Assembly: GCF_024298825.1 (NCBI RefSeq)
Contig: NZ_CP101153.1
Span: forward strand, 1,116,001 to 1,180,000
Source: Haloglomus salinum
Lineage (GTDB): Archaea > Halobacteriota > Halobacteria > Halobacteriales > Haloarculaceae
Reading direction: 5' to 3'
DNA: 64,000 nt
Shown here: in pieces, positions 1-8,553 of the stretch
How the letters are laid out: each line of letters opens with the position of its first letter
Position numbering within the stretch: position 1 is the stretch's first letter
Translations under genes and position numbers: made by a program
Notes under the pieces: model-generated
Database searches by the model: none
What the model was told of the DNA's origin: nothing
The model's input: only the letters and a program-made list of their open reading frames with translations

Positions 1-198
1 CTGCGTCGGCATTCGCTCGCGGGTAGGGCCCTTGCGGCCGTAAACTGTTGGGGGCGTTCGCGGGACGAGTCCGTGACCGCGGGACGGCCGCGGCTGGGCC
101 GAGGCCGGTCGGGAACCGGGCACGGGTCTCGGTCGTCAGCAGGACCTGCCAGCGCCGAAGTGAGAAGGCTTATTCGCCGCCGTTGCCGACCCGTGGCC

Positions 199-240
199 AT
201 GGTAGACTCCGCGCACGTGGGGGTGAACGCCGGTGGCTGA
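199..240 (+). other. Possible 13-codon leader ORF overlapping the secF start
   Basis: ATG at 199 opens a 13-codon frame that ends with TGA at 238-240, seven bases beyond the GTG start of secF at 233 and in another frame. A TATA-like sequence (cttatt, about 168-174) lies 27-30 bases upstream of this ATG, the usual distance for a leaderless haloarchaeal transcript. If transcription starts there, the leader peptide would be translated first and could couple to secF. This rests on geometry only; no homology is recognisable. Confidence 0.3.
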
Positions 241-1126
241 GGCCGACGCCACCGGGAAGCTCCCGTTCAGCCTCCCCGACGTGGACTACGAGCAGTACAC
301 GAACCGGCAACTCATCACCGTCCCGCTGGTCGTGCTCGTGATCGCGCTCGCGGTCATCGCCGGCTTCTTCGTACTCACCGGGTCGCCCGTCCAGCCGGGA
401 CTGGCGTTCACCGGCGGTACCGAGCTGCAGGTCACGACGACCGACACCGCGGCCCAGATCGAGTCCACGTTCGAGTCCAACGGGTTCGACGTGGAGTCGG
501 TCCAGCCCATCCGCTCGCAGGAGAACGCCTTCATCATCACCTTCCAGTCGACGGACACGGACGCCATCCAGACCCAGGCCGAAGGGGCCGGCTACGACGT
601 GAACTCCATCCAGGGGCGGTCGGCCTCGTTCGGCGCACAGAGTCAGAGCCAGGCTCTCATCGGTCTCGCAATCGCCTTCGGCGGGATGGCGGTCCTGGTG
701 TTCGCCCTGTTCCGGACGTTCATCCCCTCCATCGCCGTCGTCGCGAGCGCCTTCTCCGACATCGTCATCCCCCTCGCGCTGATGAACATCTTCGGGATGG
801 AGCTGACCCTCGGAACCGTCGCGGCGCTCCTGATGCTCATCGGGTACTCGGTCGACTCCGACCTCCTGTTGAACAACCACATCCTCCGGCGGTCGGGTGG
901 CTTCTACGAGTCGACCTACCGCGCGATGCGGACCGGGGTGACGATGACGCTCACCTCCATCGCCGCGATGACCGTGATGGCCATCACCGCGTTCCTGTTC
1001 GGCATCCCGCTCCTGCCGGCGGTCGGGACGGTACTCGTCTTCGGACTGACGGCCGACCTGATGAACACCTACATGCTCAACATCACGCTGTTACGCTACT
1101 ACAAGTACGAGGGGGTGGCGAGATGA
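233..1126 (+). CDS. secF: Protein translocase subunit SecF
   Basis: SecF is a membrane partner of the Sec channel that, with SecD, uses the ion gradient to help pull exported proteins across the cytoplasmic membrane. The 297 residues have an N-terminal transmembrane helix (about 27-50), an external domain with the SecF-type TGGTE motif near residues 61-65, then five more helices. The signature GYSVDSD lies near 204-210. The start is GTG at 233, which gives a normal N-terminus. The stop overlaps the secD start in an ATGA, so the two are translationally coupled. This gene order (secF before secD) is usual in haloarchaea; bacteria have secD first. Confidence 0.95.
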   Translation: MAEADATGKLPFSLPDVDYEQYTNRQLITVPLVVLVIALAVIAGFFVLTGSPVQPGLAFTGGTELQVTTTDTAAQIESTFESNGFDVESVQPIRSQENAFIITFQSTDTDAIQTQAEGAGYDVNSIQGRSASFGAQSQSQALIGLAIAFGGMAVLVFALFRTFIPSIAVVASAFSDIVIPLALMNIFGMELTLGTVAALLMLIGYSVDSDLLLNNHILRRSGGFYESTYRAMRTGVTMTLTSIAAMTVMAITAFLFGIPLLPAVGTVLVFGLTADLMNTYMLNITLLRYYKYEGVAR

Positions 1127-2718
1127 ATCTCTCACCCCGCGAGAACTGGCGTGTCTACCTGCTCATCGTCCTCATGCTGGTGAGCACGGTCGCGGTGTTC
1201 GTCCCGCTGGGCGGTGCCGACACGGACGGCCCGACGAACCTCCAGTACGGCCTCGAACTCTCCGGTGGGACCCGCGTCCGCGCGCCCCTGGTCGGCATGA
1301 CCGCCGAGGTCGACACCGGCGGCACTGACACCCGTGAGCTCGCGGCCACGCTCTCGAACCGCCTCAACGTCTCCCGGACGGATGTCAACATCCGGCAGGT
1401 CCAGAACGGACAGGACACCGTGGAGGTGTTCGCCGACGCCAACAACGACAACGTGACACAACAGGAGTTCGCCGCGGCGCTCGACGCGGCTGGCGTCGAG
1501 GCCTCGACCGACGACATCCGCGACGGCGTCACCCAGGAGACCCGACAGACCGCCGTGAGCGTCCTCTCGAACAAGATCAACACCGTCGGGCTCTCGGGCG
1601 GGACCGTCTCGACGACGACCACGCCGACCGGCGAGACGTTCGTCCTCGTCGAGGTGCCCAACGCCAACCGCTCGCAGGTGCTCGACCTCATCACCTCGCG
1701 TGGCCGCGTCGAACTGGTCGCGCACTTCCCCCAGCAGCGCCAGAACGAGAGCGACAACGGTACCCGGACCGTCTACCGCGACGTGTCGCTGCTGACACAG
1801 GAGGACTTCTCGACCAGCAACTTCCAGGCCCAGCCGGCCGACCAGGGTCAGCCGGCCCGCGTCCCGGTCGCGCTGAAGGACGAGCCCGCCCGGAACTTCT
1901 CGAACGCGATGCAGACCTTCGGCTTCACCGACGAGGGAATCAGCAACTGTGGCTACCAGCCCGCCTCCGGCGAGGACCCGGACACGTTCCCGGGCTACTG
2001 TCTGTACACGGTCCGTGACGGCGAGGTCGTCTACGGCGCCTCGATGAGTCCCGGCCTCGCTCAGACCATCCGGAGCGGCGACTTCGTGAAGGACCCCACC
2101 TTCGTCATCACGGCCAACAACTACAGCGAGGCCCAGCAGCTCGCTATCGACCTGCAGGCCGGCGCGCTCCCCACGACGCTCGACATCCAGGGCGAGGGGA
2201 CGACCTACTTCCTCGAGGCCTCGCTGGCCAACGAGTTCAAACTCTTCTCGCTGATCACCGCCATCATCGCCGTCTTCGCCGTCGCGGGGATGGTGTTCCT
2301 GCGCTACCGCGAGCCGGGAGTGGCGGCGCCGATGATACTCACCGCAGGCGCGGAGGTGTTCCTGCTGCTCGGGTTCGCCTCCGCGGTCGGCCTGGCGCTG
2401 GACCTGTCTCACATCGCCGGGTTCATCGCCGTCATCGGCACGGGGGTGGACGACCTCATCATCATCGCCGACGAGATTCTCCAGAGCGGTGAGGTCAACA
2501 CCTCACGCGTCTTCGAGTCACGCTTCCGCAAGGCCTTCTGGGTCATCGGTGCCGCGGCGGCGACCACCATCATCGCCATGTCGCCGCTCGCGGTCCTCTC
2601 GCTCGGGGACCTGCAGGGCTTCGCCATCGTCACCATCGTCGGCGTGCTGCTCGGTGTGCTCGTGACCCGGCCCGCCTACGGTGACATCCTCCGCAACCTC
2701 GTCCTGGAGGACGTCTGA
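1123..2718 (+). CDS. secD: Protein translocase subunit SecD
   Basis: SecD is the larger partner of SecF in the membrane complex that assists late steps of Sec-dependent export. The 531-residue protein has one N-terminal helix (about 10-28), a long external region with the P1 base and head (about 40-370), and a C-terminal bundle of five helices with the RND-like motif GTGVDDLII near residue 440. The first motif, YGLELSGGTR, lies near residues 42-51 and matches the SecD D1 region. The ATG lies inside the end of secF, so the pair forms one operon. Nothing follows closely on the same transcript. Confidence 0.95.
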   Translation: MNLSPRENWRVYLLIVLMLVSTVAVFVPLGGADTDGPTNLQYGLELSGGTRVRAPLVGMTAEVDTGGTDTRELAATLSNRLNVSRTDVNIRQVQNGQDTVEVFADANNDNVTQQEFAAALDAAGVEASTDDIRDGVTQETRQTAVSVLSNKINTVGLSGGTVSTTTTPTGETFVLVEVPNANRSQVLDLITSRGRVELVAHFPQQRQNESDNGTRTVYRDVSLLTQEDFSTSNFQAQPADQGQPARVPVALKDEPARNFSNAMQTFGFTDEGISNCGYQPASGEDPDTFPGYCLYTVRDGEVVYGASMSPGLAQTIRSGDFVKDPTFVITANNYSEAQQLAIDLQAGALPTTLDIQGEGTTYFLEASLANEFKLFSLITAIIAVFAVAGMVFLRYREPGVAAPMILTAGAEVFLLLGFASAVGLALDLSHIAGFIAVIGTGVDDLIIIADEILQSGEVNTSRVFESRFRKAFWVIGAAAATTIIAMSPLAVLSLGDLQGFAIVTIVGVLLGVLVTRPAYGDILRNLVLEDV

Positions 2719-2805
2719 ACGCGGTTCACTGACCGGATTCTTCGCCCGCCGTCACGACGTTCCCGGCGGCTTGATGTGCCACACCGTCGGAGTGTCTCGG
2801 ACAGA

Positions 2806-3543
2806 ATGCGCGGCCTCGCAATCAACGTCGGCGCGAACACGAACGAGCCGGGCTTCCGGGCCCCGGTCGATGCCTACGGCCACTTCGACTTCGTACCCAT
2901 CCCGGAGGACGAGCCCACGCGCGAGGACGTTCACGTTCCGACGTACGGCGAGCTGGACGGCACGCTGGGCTTCGATGTCGACGTGAGCGACGTGGCGGAC
3001 GTGCCGGTCCACCTCGACCCGGAGTTCAGGGACTACCCGTTCTGCGAGGGGTACACCTACGGCGACCCGTACGGGGCGAAGGCGGGCCCCATCTCCGAAC
3101 TCGAGGCGGGCGATTTCCTCTTCTTCTACGCGACGCTCGACACGCCGAGCGAGGACCGCCCCGACTGGCAGCCACCGAGATGGGGCGCCTTCCTCGTCGG
3201 GCACTTCCGGCTGGCACGGGACCCACTGGGGCCCGAGGCGTTCGCGGCGGCCGGCGAGCCGACGAGGGCCGCGTTCGCCAACAACGCCCACGTCAAGCGC
3301 GAGACGTTCGACGCGCGCGTCCTCGTGCAGGGCGACGCGTGGGGGTCGGAGCTGTACAACGCGGCGGTGCCGCTCTCCGCGCGGACGGCCGGGAGTGAGG
3401 CCAACCGGCTCGTCACGGAACTCTCCGCGGACTCGGGGAAGGGCCCCTGGTGGCGCCGGCCGCTCCACTTCGACCACGACGCCACGGAGGAGCTGCTCGA
3501 TGTCCACGACACGCAGGCGTGGGACCGTTGTTTCAGGGCGTAA
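2806..3543 (+). CDS. Nmad3-like protein (nucleotide-modification-associated domain family)
   Basis: A 245-residue soluble acidic protein. The opening MRGLAINVGANTNEPGF and the downstream FVPIPE match what I recall of the Nmad3 domain, a family found near DNA-modification enzymes; this is recognition of pattern, not an alignment. ATG 2806 is preferred to the in-frame ATG at 2776 because the conserved sequence begins exactly there. No modification enzyme, methyltransferase or nuclease is seen next to it: the neighbours are secD and a cupin, so a DNA-modification role is not supported by context. The exact function is unknown. Confidence 0.5.
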   Translation: MRGLAINVGANTNEPGFRAPVDAYGHFDFVPIPEDEPTREDVHVPTYGELDGTLGFDVDVSDVADVPVHLDPEFRDYPFCEGYTYGDPYGAKAGPISELEAGDFLFFYATLDTPSEDRPDWQPPRWGAFLVGHFRLARDPLGPEAFAAAGEPTRAAFANNAHVKRETFDARVLVQGDAWGSELYNAAVPLSARTAGSEANRLVTELSADSGKGPWWRRPLHFDHDATEELLDVHDTQAWDRCFRA

Positions 3544-3602
3544 CCCGGCCGCTAGCAGGCGTGCCCACAACCTTCCTTGCTCCCCCGACTCCAGGCCCAT
3601 CC

Positions 3603-4013
3603 ATGGCCGACACCGACCCCGGCGATGGTACGACCGTCTCGCTCGCCGACGCCTTCGACCGCATCGACGACCACTGGGCGCCGCGGCTCGCCGCCGAGTG
3701 CAACGGCCAGCACGTCAAGCTCGCGAAGCTCCGGGGCGCCTTCGAGTGGCACCACCACGCCGACGCCGACGAACTGTTCCTCGTCGTGGCGGGCGCGCTA
3801 GACATCGAGCGCCGGGACGCTCCCGACGTACATCTGGACGCCGACGAACTGCACGTCGTCCCCGCGGGCGTCGAGCACCGGCCGGTCGTACCCGGGGAGA
3901 CGGGCGTCGGTCCGGACGGCGACGAGGCCCACGTCCTCCTGTTCGAGCCGGCGGGGACGCTGAATACGGGCGAGCACGAGAGCGAGCGGACCCGCGAGGT
4001 GACGGAGCTGTAG
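3603..4013 (+). CDS. Cupin-domain protein
   Basis: A single-domain cupin of 136 residues. The first cupin motif has candidate metal ligands His50, His52 and Glu57 within GAFEWHHHADADELFLVVAG, and the second has PAGVEHRP with His92. Such small cupins bind a metal ion and often act as isomerases, dioxygenases or ligand sensors; the substrate cannot be read from the sequence. ATG 3603 was chosen over upstream in-frame codons because it follows a short untranslated stretch after the previous stop and begins a compact cupin-sized protein. It is transcribed alone and converges on the DICT-domain gene. Confidence 0.8.
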   Translation: MADTDPGDGTTVSLADAFDRIDDHWAPRLAAECNGQHVKLAKLRGAFEWHHHADADELFLVVAGALDIERRDAPDVHLDADELHVVPAGVEHRPVVPGETGVGPDGDEAHVLLFEPAGTLNTGEHESERTREVTEL

Positions 4014-4047
4014 CCGGGAACGGCCCGAACGGCGAGGGTCAGAAGTT

Positions 4048-4824
4048 CTACGTGACGTACCGACCGATCCGCTCCACGCGGCCGGGGTCGTACGTCCACA
4101 TCGCCCGCCAGACGTTGGCGCCGGTCTCCAGCGCGACGAGGGCGATGTGGCCGTCCTCGCCGTCAGGTGGACGGAATACCACGAACCAGGAGTGGCGGTA
4201 CTCGTCGTGTGTCCCCGCGTGGACCGTCACGTCGAGTGAGTCGGGAACCGGCTGGTCCCGGACACCGTAGACGTGGACGTCGACGGCCGACTCGCCGAGC
4301 CAGCGGTACACCTTCCGGGTGCCGTACTCGTCGTCGAGTCGGGAGAACCGCTGGAAGGAGACGTCGAACCGGCCCTCGCCGGCCTGGAGCGCCCGCCCCT
4401 CGATGAACCGGGAGATGAGCACCAGCAAGAGCTTCTCCTTGTTCGATTCGGGGAACCCGCGGACCTCGAACTCGACCTCGTCGAGCCCGGTCAGTACCTC
4501 GGGGATCTCGGCGTCGTCGAGCCCGTGTGCGCCGGTCCGGTACCGGTCGGCGTTGATGAGCAGGAACGTGTTCTGCAGGCGCTCCATCGGCGTGGTCGCG
4601 ACGATCTCGCCCTCCCGGAGCAACAGCACCACGTCCGTCGTGCCCTCGGGGACCTGTCGCTCGGCGACCGTCACGTCCTGCGTATCGAAGGCCTCCTGGA
4701 GGAGGGAGACGAGCGGCTCCGGTCCGGTCCGGTTCAGCACCACCAGAGACGTATCGGTCTCGGGAACCTCGTCGATGAACTCCGAGAGTGCCTCGGGGAG
4801 CGGCTCATCCACCGACGAATCCAT
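4048..4824 (-). CDS. DICT sensory domain protein
   Basis: A 258-residue cytoplasmic protein with the layout of haloarchaeal DICT-domain proteins. An N-terminal segment has VVLNRTGPEPLVSLL. A middle helix region has PESNKEKLLLVLISR, a stretch strongly conserved in these proteins. The C-terminal DICT fold ends with HSWFVVFRPP and a WTYDP motif. DICT domains are thought to sense signals for transcription or two-component circuits; haloarchaea use them as stand-alone proteins. ATG 4824 gives MDSSVDE; an upstream ATG at 4884 would add a non-conserved tail. It lies convergent to the cupin gene and upstream of tRNA-Gly. Confidence 0.75.
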   Translation of the reverse strand: MDSSVDEPLPEALSEFIDEVPETDTSLVVLNRTGPEPLVSLLQEAFDTQDVTVAERQVPEGTTDVVLLLREGEIVATTPMERLQNTFLLINADRYRTGAHGLDDAEIPEVLTGLDEVEFEVRGFPESNKEKLLLVLISRFIEGRALQAGEGRFDVSFQRFSRLDDEYGTRKVYRWLGESAVDVHVYGVRDQPVPDSLDVTVHAGTHDEYRHSWFVVFRPPDGEDGHIALVALETGANVWRAMWTYDPGRVERIGRYVT

Positions 4825-4940
4825 GTATGTCGGTAAATGGGACGGCGAGAACAAGTATGTGGGGACTGGTTCAGACGCCCACACCGAACGGGCGGCGGCT
4901 GGATGTACTGTCGGGAACCTCGCCCGCCGGCGTCCGAGAG

Positions 4941-4967
4941 ATGCGCCGTCCGGGAATAGTGAACTCC
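4941..4967. repeat. Partial copy of the tRNA-Gly 3' end
   Basis: Bases 4941-4957 are identical over 17 nt to 5042-5058, the end of the tRNA-Gly gene; after that the copy diverges. It lies about 100 bp downstream of the intact tRNA 3' end in the same orientation, which is where the second attachment site of a lost integrated element would be expected. Confidence 0.65.
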
Positions 4968-5042
4968 CATCATTCCGCTCCGCTCCACGACGACGTTCAA
5001 TTCCCGGCGAGCGGTTTTCGCCTCGCTTTGCTCGGCAGAAAA

Positions 5043-5113
5043 TGCGCCGTCCGGGAATTGAACCCGGGCTCTAGCCTTGGGAAGGCTATGTCCTACCACT
5101 GGACCAACGGCGC
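5043..5113 (-). tRNA. tRNA-Gly (anticodon CCC)
   Basis: Read on the minus strand this 71-nt sequence folds as a cloverleaf. The acceptor stem GCGCCGT pairs with ACGGCGC, followed by discriminator A. The D-arm contains GGTCCAGTGGTAGGAC. The anticodon stem TAGCC/GGCTA holds the loop TTCCCAA with anticodon CCC. The T-stem CCGGG/CCCGG holds loop TTCAATT. No intron is seen and CCA is not encoded. It decodes GGG glycine codons. Partial copies of both ends lie nearby. Confidence 0.95.
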
Positions 5114-5159
5114 GCTTCCTTCCGTCGCGCTCCGCGGCTCGCAACCCGCAGGGTCGCTC

Positions 5160-5245
5160 ACCAACGGCGTGCTGGTTACACTCGCGCCTCGAGGCTCCTA
5201 ATCCCTTCGGGATTACTCACCAACGGCGCGCTTCCTTCCGTCGCG
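5160..5245. repeat. Two further copies of the tRNA-Gly 5' end in a roughly 58-bp series
   Basis: The first 11 bases of tRNA-Gly (complement accaacggcgc) recur at 5160 and 5219, after the true gene at 5103, so the spacings are 57 and 59 bp. The copy at 5219-5245 is identical to 5103-5129 over 27 bases and includes sequence beyond the tRNA. Between copies the DNA carries short TTC-loop hairpins such as 5200-5214. No ORF is present. This looks like tandem duplication at the tRNA's upstream edge. Confidence 0.6.
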
Positions 5246-5369
5246 TGAACTGCTTGCTCGGTCGTCGACTTCAACGTAGCGCTTCCGTGGGCCCTGCACC
5301 ACCGGACGACCGTCCAGTTCCGCTCGCCGGACAGGAGGTATTAGTCGGTCGCGGTCCACGATTCCGGTG

Positions 5370-6197
5370 ATGACAGAATCTACGGCGCTTCTGGAGGGGA
5401 CGAACGTCGACCTGCTGCTCTCGGAGGCGGAGCTGGAGACCCGACGCGAGCACATCGCGTCGTTCATCGAGGGGGTCGTCGAGGACGCTGGCGCCGAGGG
5501 TGCGGTACTCGGTCTGTCGGGCGGTATCGACTCGACGCTGACGGCCTTTCTCGCCGTCGAGGCACTCGGCGAGGACGGCCTCCACGGGCTCGTGCTACCG
5601 AGCGACGTGAACACGGAGGCGAACATGAGCGACGCCGAGCGAGTCGCCGAACTGCTCGACATCGGGTACGACGTCATCGACATCGAGCCAATCGTGGCGT
5701 CGTTCGTCGACGCCGCGCCCGCCCACGCCGCCGACGACCGGATGGCACTGGGCAACGTCCGGGTGCGGACGCGCGCGGTGCTCAACTACTTCGTCGCCAA
5801 CGCCGAGAGTCGCATCGTCCTCGGGACGGGCAACCGCTCGGAGGCGATGACGGGCTACTTCACGAAGTACGGCGACCAGGCGGTCGACTGCAACCCCATC
5901 GGCAACCTCTACAAGTGCCAGGTCCGCCAGCTGGCGCGCCACGTCGGTGTCCCCGACGAGTTCGTCGAGAAGGCCCCCAGCGCCGAGATGTGGGAGGGGC
6001 AGACCGACGAGGAGGAGATGGGCCTGGGCTACGATACGCTGGACGCCATCCTCGCGCTCCACGTCGACGGTCCGTTCTCGAAGTCCGCGACGATGCGGAC
6101 GCTCGACGTGCCCGAGCCGGCCATCGACCGCGTGACCGAGCTGGTGGCTGGCAGCGAGCACAAGCGCCGGATGCCCCCGGCGCCCGAGCCGCCGTGA
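5370..6197 (+). CDS. nadE: NAD+ synthase
   Basis: Converts nicotinic acid adenine dinucleotide to NAD+ using ATP and an amino donor, the last step of NAD biosynthesis, in the cytoplasm. The 275 residues contain the ATP-pyrophosphatase P-loop SGGIDST (residues 50-56) and the family motif GTGNRSEAMTGYFTKYGD that shapes the NaAD and second ATP sites. There is no N-terminal glutaminase domain, so this is the short ammonia-dependent form. ATG 5370 was preferred to the adjacent GTG 5367. It is monocistronic, starting shortly after the tRNA-derived repeat tract. Confidence 0.93.
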   Translation: MTESTALLEGTNVDLLLSEAELETRREHIASFIEGVVEDAGAEGAVLGLSGGIDSTLTAFLAVEALGEDGLHGLVLPSDVNTEANMSDAERVAELLDIGYDVIDIEPIVASFVDAAPAHAADDRMALGNVRVRTRAVLNYFVANAESRIVLGTGNRSEAMTGYFTKYGDQAVDCNPIGNLYKCQVRQLARHVGVPDEFVEKAPSAEMWEGQTDEEEMGLGYDTLDAILALHVDGPFSKSATMRTLDVPEPAIDRVTELVAGSEHKRRMPPAPEPP

Positions 6198-6276
6198 GCC
6201 GACGGGTGTGACAGCGGGCGGACACGGCGTTCGGTATCGACGGTAGCCCTTTGAGCGTCCAGCCCCTCGTGCTGGT

Positions 6277-6573
6277 ATGGACGAGACGGACGATTCGCGC
6301 GACGGACCCACCGACGAGTCCGGACACAGGGAGTACGCCGCCGAGCCTCGCGAGCCGGAGGAGGACCCCCGCTACGACGACGAGACGGTGGCGTCGACCG
6401 TGCGTGATGTCGAGGGCATCGAGTACGAGGAGGGCGGGAACGTGGCCGGCGCGTCGCCGGGCGCGGACCTCGGGCCGGTGGAGCCGGAGGCACCGACGCT
6501 GGAGGGCGCGCTGTTCGTGCTGCTGGGCGCCGCCCTCACGCTCGTCGTGCTCGCACAACTGGTCGGCTTCTGA
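6277..6573 (+). CDS. Haloarchaeal small membrane protein of unknown function
   Basis: A 98-residue protein with a very acidic, disordered N-terminal part (about 1-70) rich in Asp, Glu and Gly and a single hydrophobic helix at the C-terminus (about residues 75-95, LEGALFVLLGAALTLVVLAQ). This tail-anchored layout suggests the acidic part faces the cytoplasm. It sits 80 bp after nadE and 80 bp before the NfeD gene, all in the same direction, so co-transcription is possible. I do not recognise a family with a known role. Confidence 0.6.
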   Translation: MDETDDSRDGPTDESGHREYAAEPREPEEDPRYDDETVASTVRDVEGIEYEEGGNVAGASPGADLGPVEPEAPTLEGALFVLLGAALTLVVLAQLVGF

Positions 6574-6654
6574 GGGCGGGCCCGCCCTCGCGACCGCGCC
6601 GACGGGCGGACTCGGGGGCCAACCGTTATTCCGGCGCGCGCCGTAGCCGGGAGT

Positions 6655-7278
6655 ATGCTCGACGCCCTCGCGGTCGTCCCCCTCCAGGCAGGGCTCGAAC
6701 TCTTCGGCCTGCCTCTCTCGCTGATACTGCTACTGGCGGGTGCCGGACTCGTCGTGCTGGAGGCACTGGCTCCCGGGGCGAACTTCATCGTCATCGGCGT
6801 GGCACTGCTGGCAGCCGGGCTTGTCGGGACGCTGCTGGGCAGCGCGCTCGGCCCGCTCACCCCGCTCCTGCTCGCGGCGGTCGTCCTCGTCTCCGGCGCC
6901 GGCGCGCTGTACGCCTATCGCAACCTCGGCATCTACGGGGAGGCCGACGGGGGGCGCACCTCGGATTCGGGGTCGCTCCGTGGCAAGACCGCCCGCGTCA
7001 CCGAGCGGGTCACCCGCGACGGCGGCGAGGTGAAGCTCTCCGAGGGCGGCGGCTTCAACCCGTACTTCCAGGCCCGCTCGGTCGACGGCGCCATCGAGGA
7101 GGGCGAAGAGGTACTCGTCGTCGACCCCGGCGGCGGGAACGTCCTCACCGTCGAGTCCGTCTCCGGGCTCGGTGGCGAGGACCCCATCGACCGCGAACTG
7201 GCGCGCGAGCGGGCACGACGGGCAGCCGAGGCCGGCGACGACCGCGAGGACGAGGACGAGGAGCCCGAAACCGCCTGA
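6655..7278 (+). CDS. NfeD-like membrane protein
   Basis: A 207-residue NfeD-family protein. Hydrophobic helices at about 17-35, 38-60 and 63-84 are followed by a soluble OB-fold domain (about 95-165) with GKTARVTERV and GEEVLVVD. The C-terminus is a charged acidic tail. NfeD proteins usually work with membrane proteases or stomatin/prohibitin-type SPFH proteins in membrane quality control; no such partner is adjacent here. The start ATG 6655 directly precedes the first hydrophobic segment. Confidence 0.8.
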   Translation: MLDALAVVPLQAGLELFGLPLSLILLLAGAGLVVLEALAPGANFIVIGVALLAAGLVGTLLGSALGPLTPLLLAAVVLVSGAGALYAYRNLGIYGEADGGRTSDSGSLRGKTARVTERVTRDGGEVKLSEGGGFNPYFQARSVDGAIEEGEEVLVVDPGGGNVLTVESVSGLGGEDPIDRELARERARRAAEAGDDREDEDEEPETA

Positions 7279-7343
7279 GTGACCGCCACGAGCCGACCGC
7301 TCCGGACCGACTCACTTTCCACCGTTCGCACAGAGACCCGATC

Positions 7344-8108
7344 ATGAGCGAACGCGTCGTCGCCGTCGTGCAGGCCCGGATGGGGTCGACCCGACTGCCG
7401 GGGAAGGTGCTGCTCCCGCTCGCGGGCGAGCACGTCCTGACCCACGACGTACGGCGGCTGCAGGCGACGGAGACGGTCGAGACGGTGGTCGTCGCGACCT
7501 CCACTGCGGGCCGGGACGACATCGTCGCGCGCTACGCCGAGCGCGCAGGGGCGGCGGTCCACCGCGGCCCCGAGGACGACGTGCTCGGGCGGCTGCACGC
7601 TGCCGCCCGCGAGGCCGACGCCGACGTGGTGGTCCGGGCGACGGGCGACGACCCCCTCGTGGCGCCGTCCGTCGTCGACGCCTGTGTCGAACGGGTCCAC
7701 GCGGGCGCCGACTACGCCGCCAACACCATCGACCGGACGTTCCCGCAGGGACTGGTGGTGGAGGCGTTCTCGATGGACTCGTTCGACCGTGTCGAGGCGG
7801 CTTCCGACGACCCCCACCAGCGCGAGCACGTCACACAGTACTACCTGGAACACCCCGGCCGGTTCGACCGCGAGAACGTCGCGTGGGAGGAGGTGTACGA
7901 CCGGCCGCTTCCCTGTGACCGCCGCGACGTGCGACTGGCGCTGGACGAGCCGGACGACTACGAACTCCTGCGCGGGGTCTACGAGGGCGTCGAGCCGGAC
8001 GAGCGCGGCATCCTCCCGGTCCGGGACGCCATCGAGTACGCGCTCGCCGAGGGGCTCACGGAGTGGAACAGCCACGTGGGACAGACGAAGGTGCAGGGCG
8101 ACGAGTAG
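7344..8108 (+). CDS. SpsF-like cytidylyltransferase / glycosyltransferase-family protein
   Basis: A 254-residue nucleotidyltransferase-fold protein of the SpsF / acylneuraminate cytidylyltransferase type. It begins with the nucleotide-binding motif QARMGSTRLPGK (residues 10-21), followed by VVVATS and a metal-binding acidic site within VRATGDDPLV. Relatives activate acidic or amino sugars with CTP for surface polysaccharides. No nonulosonate synthesis genes are beside it, so the sugar is unknown. It starts at ATG 7344, 65 bp after the NfeD gene, and may share its transcript. Confidence 0.75.
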   Translation: MSERVVAVVQARMGSTRLPGKVLLPLAGEHVLTHDVRRLQATETVETVVVATSTAGRDDIVARYAERAGAAVHRGPEDDVLGRLHAAAREADADVVVRATGDDPLVAPSVVDACVERVHAGADYAANTIDRTFPQGLVVEAFSMDSFDRVEAASDDPHQREHVTQYYLEHPGRFDRENVAWEEVYDRPLPCDRRDVRLALDEPDDYELLRGVYEGVEPDERGILPVRDAIEYALAEGLTEWNSHVGQTKVQGDE

Positions 8109-8199
8109 CCACGAGGGCGCAAGCGTCCGGGAGAGTTACCCAGTTATCGAGAGAGCTGTCGAAAAAAGGCGCGATTTCGCACCGAAAAGAACCGATATA

Positions 8200-8463
8200 T
8201 TACTGCCGGCCAGTGATGACGAGGAACGGACCGACGAAGATGAGTGCGATGCCGAGGAACTGGAAGTGAACCGGTTGCATCGACGGGGTCGGGGTCAGCA
8301 GGAACAGCACCCCGAAAACGACCGTGTTGAGGCCGATTATCTTCCGGGACTTGAGCGGGAGTGCCCCGAGCGTGGTGAGGATGAAGAGCGCGAGGATGGC
8401 CTGCCCCACGTTGTACTGGAGCAGGAAACTGTCGACGAGCTGCAACGGTGCGACAGGGAACAT
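8200..8463 (-). CDS. Small polytopic membrane protein, unknown
   Basis: An 87-residue very hydrophobic protein with three probable helices (about 15-33, 38-58, 62-82), few charged residues and the positively charged turn PLKSRKI between the first two. ATG 8463 was chosen because it opens directly with the hydrophobic protein; an upstream ATG at 8499 adds an Arg-rich stretch unlike a haloarchaeal N-terminus. It is convergent with the SpsF-like gene. Function unknown. Confidence 0.6.
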   Translation of the reverse strand: MFPVAPLQLVDSFLLQYNVGQAILALFILTTLGALPLKSRKIIGLNTVVFGVLFLLTPTPSMQPVHFQFLGIALIFVGPFLVITGRQ

Positions 8464-8553
8464 TCTTGCTCCGAAGTCACGACGACGCGCACATAACAAT
8501 TCCGTTCGTCGCCGGCGGAGGCCCCCTGCGGGGGTTCTCCGCAGGACCGCGGC

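Noticed and set aside
5200-5214. Rho-independent terminator hairpin
   Set aside because: The stem AATCCC/GGGATT has no T-run after it and lies in a repeat tract. Archaeal terminators usually rely on T-rich DNA without a hairpin.
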